Below are positions 46,220 through 55,900 of a DNA stretch of 64,000 nt, in pieces. The stretch spans positions 682,001 to 746,000 of the forward strand of contig JAEHOE010000036.1 of the NCBI GenBank assembly GCA_016858145.1, in the 5' to 3' direction. Within the stretch, counting starts at the first letter, position 1; each line of letters opens with the position of its first letter. A program made the position numbers and the translations under genes. The stretch comes from Edaphochlamys debaryana. Lineage: Eukaryota; Chlorophyta; Chlorophyceae; Chlamydomonadales. The notes beneath the pieces are model-generated. The model made no database searches. It was not told where the DNA came from and saw only the letters and a program-made list of their open reading frames with translations.

Positions 46220-49200
46220 ATGGGGCGTGGCCGGACGCTGCTGGCAGTGCTGGCCCTTGCCACGGTGGTGGGAATCCCTCCCGCCAGTGGCAGGACGCTG
46301 CACCTGTCGGACCCCGAGCCCGAGGTGCTCAGCGTCCCGCTGGGACAAGTCATCGTGGACGACGGAGAATGGAGGGAGTTCCTCGAGTGAGCAGCCTACA
46401 GGGGGAGAGGGCTGAGGACGCTGCGTGGCCGGGGGAGGGCGACGGCGGGCCGTCGGGGGCCGGCGGCTCGTGCGAGGTCGGGCGAGGGGAACTGCGGCCG
46501 TGTCTAGTCACCTCCTCCATCCCTGCTGCCTCCGGCAGCTGCTATTCTGGGCCTTACTTCTAAGCGGTCCCTGATCTGAGCGGCTCCTGATATGTATGAC
46601 GGTGCGGCCGGCTCTTGCCTTTGCCCCTTCTGCAGGGCAAACCTGGAGCAGGACCTCAAGCACTGGAGGGCCAAGGCGCCGCTGCGGGCCAATGACACGT
46701 GGACGCTGTACCACGACTTTTTTCGCGTAAGTTCCAGGGGTTTGCTGACCTAATTGACGCACGGAGGCGGGCTTAACGCCCCGGCGCCCCGTGAGGCCGG
46801 CAGGCACGTCGCAGCTGCCAGCTGCCCTCCGTATCCGTCCATAAGTGCCTCGTCGCATCCTGTCGCGCTACGCCCCCCCCCCCCATGCATACGGTACCCC
46901 CGCAGGAGCACCCCGACTGGTATGCCATCTGGTGGATGGTGCTGGTGTGGAAGAACAAGCTCTACTGGCTCAGGCCCGGCAAAGTCGAGGCTGTGGGCCA
47001 CGCGCCGCGGGTAGCCGCGCCCTTCGTAAGCACTGCACATCCCTCCCCGCGGTATTGCCTTGTCGCCTTGGCCCAGCGAACAGGGGGGGAGCAAAGGAGG
47101 CAGCGACCATCAGGGCCCAAGCGCAGGGGGTGGGCTCTACTTGGCCACCTCCCGTTCATTACATGCTGCCCCCCTCTGCTGCCCCCCCCCTTCCGGCCCC
47201 CAAGATCGTCGCTTTCAGCGACAAGGTGTCGCACTGGCTGGAGCGCGGCCACCTGCAGCTGCCCAACGTAATCTTCATGTTGAACGCGGAGGACAACAGG
47301 AAAGCGAGGAGGGGCCAAAAGGAGGGGCCAGGGAGGCAGGGGACAGAACCAACACGAGCGCCCCGAGCCCCAGCCCCGGCCCGCCTAGCCTGCTCTGCCT
47401 CGGACTGGGCGCACGATGTGCTGGGTCGGTGCCGGCAGCAGCTGCAGTGGCGCCGGCAAGTCCTTACCTCCCCCCCTCCCGCGCCACGCCCGCAGGCCCC
47501 GCTGGTGCGGCCCCCACCGGCGCTGTGTGGTGCCGCTGTTCTCGGGCGGCAAGACCATAGACCACGAGGGGGAGGACACAGACATCCTCATTCCCCAGGT
47601 GAACAGCAGCAGTGTGGCTTTGCGGCAGGCTACGACCAGCCTTGTAGACCGGCTGCTAGGGGACGAGCACGTCGCGGCCCCAGCCCGGGGGAGGAAGGTT
47701 ACAGGGATGGAGGGGTGGTGACGTGGTGTACTTTTCATGGGCCCGGCGTCATGCCGTGAACGTCCCACATGTCCCCCGCAGGTGCATTTCGGGGAAAACG
47801 TGCTCCACACGCTGCCGTGGGATCAGAAGCACGACCTAGGTGCGCAGCTGCAGCTGCAGCGGGTGTGCGTGCGGAGGCTGGGCGAGTCAACGGGGGGCTG
47901 GGCCCGACCGTGTTGGATGGATGCTCTGGGGTGGTCACAAACCAGGTTGCATTCCGTACGCAATGGGGAGGTCATTGGGTGGGTGGTGAATGCGGATTGA
48001 ATCCCGCCATGTCGGAAGCAGAATCAGAGCCTCCAACCCGCTGCCCGTCTTACGCGCAGCGTTCTTCCGGGGGATACCCTTCTGCAGCGCGTACTGGTGA
48101 GCGGCAGATTGCGGGAGGGGGCGGCAGAAGTGCCTGCAGGGCCAATGCCATCCCTCACATCAAGCAGCCATTCACACACGCTTTCCTGCCATCTGGCCCA
48201 CCCACTTGCTTCTCGCACCCCCGCCTGTCCTGACGTACACCCCCCCTCACCTCAGGGGCGACCCAGTACCGCACTGTCGTACAGCGTGCCCCCGGACCTA
48301 CCTGGCCTGGCGTTCGGACCTGGATGCGCGCACCCACCGCACCCCGGCCTACCTGGACGTGGGGCTCGTGGAGCCGCCCTTCCTGCCCTGGCTCAACGAC
48401 ACGGCGTTGTTCGAGGACTTCAAGGGTGTGAGTTAGGCGAGGGCGTCACGTCCGAACACTCCTGCGTGTACTGCTGCTTGTTTGACCTTGATGAGGCAGC
48501 AGGCTTGCCGGTTGAAGGGGTTTGGAAGGGTTGTGGGCTCAGTGCAGCTCAGTGCGTACCAATGTTGCGCTCCGTGGCGTAAACGGAGGCATGGATGCTG
48601 GGTTGGAGTCGGTTGGGCTGAGGCGGGGGAGGAAGATGCGGGGAGATGTGGCGGGGGCGGTGGCTGCCCTTGCCCACCCTTCACGCCCCACCCCACCCTG
48701 CAGTGCCAGCCGGACCCCATCCCCGTGGTGCCCCGGTCTCCCATGTCCACACACGCACGCTACAAGTACCTGGTCCACTTGGAGGGCATTGCTCACAGCT
48801 TCAGGCTAAGCCAGGTGGGGGACTATGCGACTGAGCAGTAATTGTTCCGGGAAGTTACATGGGGGCAGGGAAGCTGCCACCGCCTCAGGTCCACCTTCTC
48901 GATTTGTCGATGCGTGTCGCATACGGTCCCGTGCTTGGCTGAGTTGCCTACGGTATCCCTTCCTCATTTCTCCACAGCTGATGCTGACGAACTCGCTGGT
49001 GCTGTTCCAGCAGCAGCCCTTCATCGAGTACTTCTACAGGTGCGTGGGGGCACGGGGGCATGTTGTATGGGCCATGCTCCTAGTTCGCCAAACCCAGTCT
49101 CCACCCATGCTGTGTATTGGCCCACTGGTCCGTGCAGCCGCCCCGTGTGCTGCCTCAGCAACGCATCCTTGCGTCCATGCCCGGCTTCTAAAGTCTTGCT

Positions 49201-49839
49201 TCGGCTGTCTGGGCCCTGATCCCGTCCTCATGCCTGATCGACCCACCCGTGACTCGCTCCGTCCCTTCGTCGACCAACTCCCGCCGGATCCCCACCCCGA
49301 CAGGTCCCTCAAACCCGGCGTGCACCTCATGCAGTTCTGGAACGTCACCCCCCACCACACAAAGTCGGAGCGCCTGGACGACATCTATGACGTCATCGAC
49401 GACCTCCGGAGGAGAGACAAGGCGGACCCGTCTGACCTCCAGCGGATTATTACGGCATCGCAGAGCTTTGCGGTCAAGTGGGTCGGGCGGCCGACGCGGC
49501 CCTCACTGGCGCAGGCAGGGGCACGGGAGCTTCTGTTAGGCGCTCCTTTTAGTACGCACACGTCGCTGCTTCCAGTAGCTATTCCCGTCAGGTTGTGAAG
49601 TTTGCGCCGCGTGCCGGTACCCGTCGGATCGGGCCTTGTCTTGAAGAGCTCACATGCCCCTTCTGGACCCCCATCCCATCCCACCTCTCGACGGCCTCAG
49701 GTTCCTGAGCAACTCGGGCCGAGCGCGGTACCTGAAGGACGCGCTGACGGCCTACAAGTCTCTGTTCCCAGACATGGACGCATACCTGGAGGGATTCGTG
49801 GCGGAGCTGCGGGCCAAGGGGGAGCCGCTGCCGAGATGA
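46220..49839 (+). CDS. GT90 (CAP10/POGLUT-type) glycosyltransferase, secretory pathway
   Basis: Twelve exons: 46220-46386, 46636-46726, 46906-47025, 47205-47299, 47496-47598, 47782-47839, 48060-48096, 48256-48427, 48704-48814, 48978-49039, 49304-49477 and 49701-49839, giving 442 residues. A signal peptide (about residues 1-24, LLAVLALATVV core) leads into a GT90 domain, the family of fungal CAP10 capsule xylosyltransferase and animal POGLUT1/KDELC O-glucosyltransferases. Family features seen are HWLERGHLQLPNVIFMLNAE, AFFRGIPFCSAYWG, YKYLVHLEGIAHSFRL, LMLTNSLVLFQQQPFIEYFY, LKPGVHLMQF and a final YLKDALTAYKSLF helix. The LVHLEGIAHSFRL segment corresponds to the donor-binding part of the family (known). 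Exon 4 seems to end at a GA dinucleotide instead of GT; a canonical donor near 47429 would insert about 43 low-complexity residues. It sits between SGNH copies B and C on the same strand, suggesting a shared glycan pathway (inference). Confidence 0.85.
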
Positions 49840-50007
49840 GCAGTCAGCAGTTGGCCAGAGGACGGCCGCGTGGGGTGGAGGTGGATGTAGAGGTGGGGCG
49901 TCGGCCAACGTCCGGGTTTGGCTTCGCACCTCTGTTTGGCCAGGCCAGCTTGGCCCCACGTCCCCGTGCGGGGGGCGGACGTTGGTTACGCGCTACGTCA
50001 ATAACGG
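49840..50007. other. 3' flank of GT90 gene
   Basis: Short 3' flank leading into the duplicated element. No TGTAA was found here. Confidence 0.5.
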
Positions 50008-50502
50008 ACTCCAATCTGTGCGTGCGGGTTCGGGTGTCGGCGGCGGCACCAGCTGCCCAGCAAGCCTGGAGTTGTTTAGGGTCAAGGGCAAGCTAGGGAT
50101 GCAGCCTTGCATGACGCATGTAGCACCACGGAGTGCGCAGCATTCCTGGCCGATATGGCAGGCGTTGTAGCGGACGCGCGTGGCAGTACAGGTAGGGCAC
50201 CTGCGCAGTCGAAAGGCCGGTAGCGCGTGCAGGATGCGCTCAACAGCTGCCGCGCTGAACTTCAGCAAGTAGAGCTAGGGGTATGCATTGTCGTAGTGAA
50301 GTGCGGGCTGTGGTCTAGGATTCATGACGCAGCGAAGGGGGGCCGCTGCGGCGAGGGCTGCCAGCCAGTGGCTGGGGAGGTGGTAGCGGAGGGGGGTCCA
50401 ATGCAGGAGAGGAGATGACTGGCCGCAGCTGTACCCTTGCATAGAGGAGGATAGTGAAGAAGAGCGACGAACTGCCTTGAGTCTGGAGATGATCCCCCTG
50501 TG
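50008..50502. repeat. Duplicated 0.5 kb element, copy 1
   Basis: About 495 bp are nearly identical, in direct orientation, to 50841-51341. Copy 2 has a 6-bp TATATA insertion and a few substitutions. On the minus strand both copies keep a reading frame open with the same cysteine-rich peptide (CPTC, then YNACHIGQECC, then GATCVMQGC). In each it is preceded by a possible splice acceptor, ACCCCTAG. No transposase or terminal repeats are visible. Confidence 0.85.
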
Positions 50503-50558
50503 ACAGTGGCTCAGTGGGCTCAGTGGGCTAGGCGGAGCCTTCCTAAGCGTAGCTTCTC

Positions 50559-50610
50559 GCGCGGAGCGCTGCTCCCGCGCGGAGCGCTGCTCGTGCGCGG
50601 AGCGCTGCTC
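50559..50610. repeat. Three tandem 18-bp repeats
   Basis: The unit GCGCGGAGCGCTGCTC occurs at 50559-50574, 50577-50592 and 50595-50610 with a period of 18. Each contains the palindrome AGCGCT. It lies between the two copies of the 0.5 kb element. Confidence 0.85.
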
Positions 50611-50739
50611 CTTGCTCAGTCCGGGGTGGTGTGAGGAGGAGTGTCTCCCAGCCCGACGGGGCGTGTAGTGAAGTGCGATAAAGTGGAGCTTTCCTAGACT
50701 AGGCCCACACAGGCCCAGCTGGTATCAGGCTCAGGTACA

Positions 50740-50762
50740 AGGTTCGACCCCTTGTACGATCG
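50740..50762. other. Perfect hairpin with B-box-like loop
   Basis: GTACAAGG and CCTTGTAC form an 8-bp perfect stem around TTCGACC. The sequence GGTTCGACCCC matches a tRNA T-arm or RNA polymerase III B box. No full tRNA folds around it, so it may be a relic of a tRNA-derived element. Coordinates are good to a few bases. Confidence 0.4.
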
Positions 50763-50840
50763 TGATTTTGCATGGGGCCCGCGGCGGCGGGCGGGCCTGT
50801 CCCCGGATCGATCCCCCATCCTCAAGCATGTCAACAGCTG

Positions 50841-51341
50841 GCTCCAATCTGTGCGTGCGGGTAGGGGTGTCGGCGGCGGCACCAGCTGCCCAGCAAGCCT
50901 GGAGTTGTTTGGGGTCAAGGGCAAGCTAGGGATACAGCCTTGCATGACACATGTAGCACCACGGAGTGCGCAGCATTCCTGGCCGATATGGCAGGCGTTG
51001 TAGCGGACGCGCGTGGCAGTACAGGTAGGGCACCTGCGCAGTCGAAAGGCCGGTAGCGCGTGCAGGATGCGCTCAACAGCTGCCGCGCTGAACTTCAGCA
51101 AGTAGAGCTAGGGGTATATATATGCATTGTCGTAGTGAAGTGCGGGCTGTGGTCTAGGATTCATGACGCAGCGAAGGGGGGCCGCTGCGGCGAGGGCTGC
51201 CAGCCAGTGGCTGGGGAGGTGGTAGCGGAGGGGAGTCCAATGCAGGAGAGGAGATGACTGGCCGCAGCTGTACCCTTGCATAGAGGAGGATAGTGAAGAA
51301 GAGCGACGAACTGCCTTGAGTCTGGAGATGATCCCCCTGTG
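50841..51341. repeat. Duplicated 0.5 kb element, copy 2
   Basis: Direct repeat of 50008-50502, carrying the same minus-strand cysteine-rich reading frame and a TATATA insertion at about 51114-51121. The sharp end of homology near GATCCCCCTGTG suggests a segmental or mobile-element boundary. Confidence 0.85.
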
Positions 51342-51587
51342 GCCTAGCCAGGCCTGGGCAGCGCCTGCGGGCCGCGGTGGCCAGGGACGAAACACCTAGG
51401 GGCGATGAACTGGCCCTGCTCCGCGTACAGGTACGGCAGGCCGCCGCCAGCGGCGCCGCCGGAGCCCGGCCCCCCGGCAGCGGCGGCGTCGGCGTCGTCG
51501 TCGGCGGGTGGTGCTGTAGGGGTGAAGGACGCGTGGCCCGTCACGACGCCGCTTGGGGAGGAGTCCATGCGGCTGACGACAGGCTGC

Positions 51588-51787
51588 CCCCTGTCCCCAG
51601 GCTGCTGTCCCCAGGCTGCCCCCTGTCCCCAGGCTGGTCTGTCCCCAGGCTGGTCTGTCCCCAGGCTGGTCTGTCCCCAGGCTGCTGTCCCCAGGCTGCC
51701 CCCTGTCCCCAGGCTGCTGTCCCCAGGCTGGTCTGTCCCCAGTCCCCAGTCCCCAGGCTGGTCTCTCCCCAGGCTGCTGTCCCCAGT
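51588..51787. repeat. Minisatellite array, left arm of inverted repeat
   Basis: About fourteen units of 7-18 bp, each ending in TCCCCAG: chiefly GCTGCTGTCCCCAG, GCTGGTCTGTCCCCAG and GCTGCCCCCTGTCCCCAG, plus bare TCCCCAG units. The same units appear in reverse complement at 51862-52066. Confidence 0.9.
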
Positions 51788-51861
51788 CCTACGCTGGTTA
51801 TGGGTCTCCAGCCATTCCCTCACGGCCTTACAACCCAACACGACATTGCTAGCCCACGCCG

Positions 51862-52066
51862 GGGGCAGCCTGGGGACAGGGGGCAGCCTGGGGACAGCAG
51901 CCTGGGGACAGACCAGCCTGGGGACAGCAGCCTGGGGACAGGGGGCAGCCTGGGGACAGCAGCCTGGGGACAGACCAGCCTGGGGACTGGGGACAGCAGC
52001 CTGGGGACAGCAGCCTGGGGACTGGGGGCAGACTGGGGACTGGGGACTGGGGACAGCAGACTGGAC
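51862..52066. repeat. Minisatellite array, right arm of inverted repeat
   Basis: Units read CTGGGGACAGCAGC, CTGGGGACAGACCAGC and CTGGGGACAGGGGGCAGC, the reverse complements of the left-arm units. With the roughly 75-bp spacer the two arms could fold into a hairpin of about 200 bp per arm. The unit order in the two arms is similar but not an exact mirror. Confidence 0.9.
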
Positions 52067-52993
52067 ACCTTCGTATGCGGTGCGGGAATAGCGGGACAGG
52101 AGGGCGGGCTGCCGGCGCTGGCTTTGCGGTCGCTAGAGTGGGGTACTTAGAGATAACGGGGCGTGGTTCTGCACTGTGTTGGCGGCGCTGACCGGGGGGC
52201 GTGGGCCGGGGAAGGCCGGGGGGCGGGGGGGGGGAGGGGAGAGGCGAGAGGGCGGACGGCCTGCGATGCGGCGGGCAGTCGGCCAATCGCATTGCCCGGA
52301 AGCGGAGTCACACGCCTTGCCAAGAGCGCCATTTGCTCAAATAATACTCCACTTCTGCTTACAGCTGGTGCCGTCCCGTCCTAACCAGACTTTTTGTCGC
52401 GAGACAGCTGCGCCAAGTCCCTGCCCTATTTGGACGCATATCGACACGCTATCTGGGCTGTCAAGCAATCTCAACTACGTTCTTTATCTCAACGACAAGA
52501 CAGCTTGCGAATTTAGGGGGCAGGAGCAACAGCGGCAGCAGCAGCAGCTTCTCTCCTTCGCGCACAGCGCGCTCGCGGGGCGTAGCGACGCCCGGCACAG
52601 GTGTGCTTTGATGTACACATAGAAGCTTTTGATTGTGGTGGTTTGGGAGCTTGGTGGCTACTAGCTGCCATGCGGCTCCATTCCTGACCAGCAGACTTAC
52701 TGCCGGCCATGTGGCTTCACCGGCCTGACTCTAGCGGCTTCATGCTGCTCGAGGGCAAGCTGCTTCGGAGCTGCAATCCCGCTATGCCCTCCTCCCCGGC
52801 CCCTCCTCCGCCGACCCTCACAGGCACAGCACGGGGCCCCCCTGGACTCTCTTAGCGCTCTGCTCTCACCGCAAGGCCCCCTCGAGGCGCCAGCACCAGT
52901 GACACAGCTTGGTGGCCGCAGTGCTTCTTGCCGGGGGAATCTGCGGGAAACCCTTCACGGAGCCCCTTTTGGCGGAACCCCTTCCGCCCCGCC
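52067..52993. other. Intergenic region before SGNH copy C
   Basis: No gene is supported. It includes a GC-rich stretch (52190-52290) and a more AT-rich one (52330-52520), and should hold the copy C promoter. Confidence 0.5.
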
Positions 52994-55900
52994 ATGGCGG
53001 GAGCACAAGGACCGCCTTCGTGGCCACGCCGCAGTATTCGATTTTCCCCGAGACGCTTTCAACGTCTTGGGCTGCTGCTCGCACTGGGGCTCATACCCCT
53101 CGGCCTTGGGAGCCATGACCGACAACGGCGGGCGCGGACCGCCGCCATGGCCCAAACGGTCGGAGGCATCCTGATGACGGACTCCAAGTTCTCAGCCCTC
53201 ACAACCCCTGACAATGTCCCCAAGAAGGCAGCAGCGAAGAGCGCGGACGACTACGATGATAGCGAGGAGCGTGACGGCGAGGAAGGCGACTTCGTCACGC
53301 CGTCCCTGGGGGAGGCTGGAGCCGGGGGCGTGGCGTGTGGGGGCGGGCACGCGTACAAAGGCATGGTCGAGTACGCATCCGCCTCCTGCAAGGGACACAT
53401 GTACACGCCGGGGCTATTCAAGATGCTGACGGATGAGCGCACACGACAGGTGGGGCGGGGAGGAGTTGGGGGCAGGGGCAGCACCGGAGGCTCCGGTCAA
53501 GGTCCGGCTGCGGTTGCCATCGGCTAGGGGTAGGGCAGCCCATGCACAGAGCACAGGGCGCTGAACCCTGCCAAACACGTACGAGCAGCACGCGCCGAGG
53601 ATCTGTGGGACCAGGTCTAACAGCCGCTCTCGCCCCTGCGTCTTCGGCTTGCCCCTGCGCCTCGCGACCCCTCCACGCCTGCCCCCCATCCCCGCAGATG
53701 GGCCAGTCCGTCTACGGGGACCGCTCCCGGCTCCTGGCCGCACTGCAGCGCTACAGGGACGGGGGCACCCTGACCATTGGGGTCATCGGCGCGTCCATCG
53801 CAGCGGGGCAGGGCGCCTTCGACGCCCCCGCCTTTCCCTACTGGGCGAACCTCATCCTGCAGGCGCAGCTGCCCAACAACATTGGCCGCTTCAAGCTGAA
53901 CAACGGTGCCGTACCCGGCACGAGCAGCCAGTACATGAGCACGTGCCACAACGTGCACGTGCCCCATGACGCCGACATTGTCGTACTCGAGTACGCCGTC
54001 AGCGATGAGGAGATGCCCATGCCACACATGAACAACCAAGTGGGTTGGTTGGGGCAGCGGCGGAAGGGGCGCGGGTGATGGCATGCTCTTCCCGAGTCCC
54101 AACGCCATGACCGCGCCCCTTGGACCCCTGTCCCCCAGGTCCGCCGCCCCTACGAGCGGCTCATCCGCAAGCTGCTCAACTACCCCCGGAGGCCCGCGGT
54201 CATCCTGATGCACGCCTACCGGTGGTTCCAGCAGCAGACCGAGTACACGGGCCAGTTCTGGACCTCCAGCGAGCGGCAGCACATGGAGTTCGGGCTCTAC
54301 TACCAACTGCCGCAGGTGCGACAGCGGGAGCCGCAGCGGGAGCAGTAGGCGAGGCGGGAGAAGGGGCAGGGGGCTGGGCGCTGGCGTGGGCCCCTCGCGA
54401 GGGCCTCCTGGGGGCGAAGGCATTCGCAGCCCATGAATGATGGTCAGGCGCGTGCTCCCAGGCACGGTGGCTCGATCCCACGCGGGGTGTACGGCCTTGC
54501 ACGGCTCCTTGCCGCCCTGCGCCTTTGGGACTTGCAACCACAATATCTTTGTGCCTCGGAAGGCCGGGTCCACGAAGACCAGGCAGGCTCCCCACACGGG
54601 TGGCTCCCCACCAACGCCGCCATCACCACCCCGCTTGGCCCGCCCCCACCCTACCCGCAGCTGAGCGTCAAGTCCTGCTGCTACCACCACATGCGCACGG
54701 GTGAGGCCTGCATGGGCGGCCACGAGGGTTTCAGGCGCCGAGCGCAACCCCAGCGGGCCGAGGCCGCATGCACCCACTAAGGGCCAGCGCTGACCGGCTG
54801 CCTAACCTCAGTGATCTCACGCCCCCCTTTCCGTACCTCCCCTGCGCCCCAGGCAAGGAAGGCTTCCAGGTCAAGCGCCCCCGCGCCGACCCGCACGGCA
54901 AGCTACAGCACGAGAACTTCGTCGACGCAATGCTCAAGGTGGGGCGGGGAGCGCCAGCGGGGCTGGAGGGGGGGGGGTCGTGGGGCTTGGGCTGGAGGCG
55001 GGGAGGCGGGCCCTTGGGGGAGTGGAGCGGCGGCCGGTAACGGCATCACGTGATCTGGCGGAGGGAGTGAGACCGGGGTTGCGGCTCCTGCTACCGCGGC
55101 AGCGTGCGGCTGTGGCCACTTGCATGTTTGTCAACTCCACTGCACGTGGTTAGAGGCGGGGCGGGCACTTGAACGGCATCACGTGATCTGGCGGAGGGAG
55201 TGAGACGGGGGTTGCGGCTCCTGCTGGCCGGAGGCCTGCACTGCGGTTGCGGCAGCTTGCGGCTGTGGTCGCTTCCGTGTCTCCCAACTCCCCTGCACGT
55301 GGTCCCGCCGCCCCAGGGCAACGCCTTCTACTTCGACATCGTGCACCCAGACGGTGAGGGGGAGGCTGGGCAGGGCGATCGGCACCAGCGTGAGGGAGCG
55401 AAGCCAGCTGCATAGCCCTGCCCTTGAGCCGTGTGCGCCTGACGGCTGTGTGCGCCTGCTGCTGCACCCGTGTGCCCCCCAGGCAACACGGGCCACCGGG
55501 TGATGGGCGAGTTGCTGGCGCAGCTGGTCCTGGACGCATGGGCGCAGGTGCGCTTGGGGCCGCTTGGGAGCAGGCCTGGGGGAGGGGGAAAGGACAAGCC
55601 CGCTGGCAGAGCCATGGTCATGCGGGCGCGGTCGACTTGCAGTCTGCAGCGCTCGCCTGGACCGTGTCTCGTCTCCCTCCGGCCCCTCGCGCGCGTTCTC
55701 AGCGAAGGCTGTTTCGTCTAGCTAGCCCCGCCCATCCCGATACCGTGCATAGTCCCTCGCCTTAACACACCTCCCTCCCTCCCACGTCCCGCCGCACCCC
55801 CCAGGTGTCCTCGGGATACAACGTGACCGCGGAGCAGATAGAGCACATGTATGCGCCCCTGCCCACGCCCATGCTCCCCAACAACCAAGAGACCAGCTCC

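Noticed and set aside
51344..51590. Minus-strand frame with GGLPYLYAEQGQFI next to the minisatellite
   Set aside because: It looks partly protein-like, but it reads into the repeat array on one side and the duplicated element on the other, with no start or splice partners. Possibly a gene fragment, but not supportable.
51588..51787. CRISPR-like array
   Set aside because: Units are 7-18 bp, contiguous and without unique spacers, and the genome is eukaryotic.
51588..52066. Terminal inverted repeats of a DNA transposon
   Set aside because: The arms are internal tandem units around a 75-bp spacer. There is no room for a transposase and no target-site duplication was seen.
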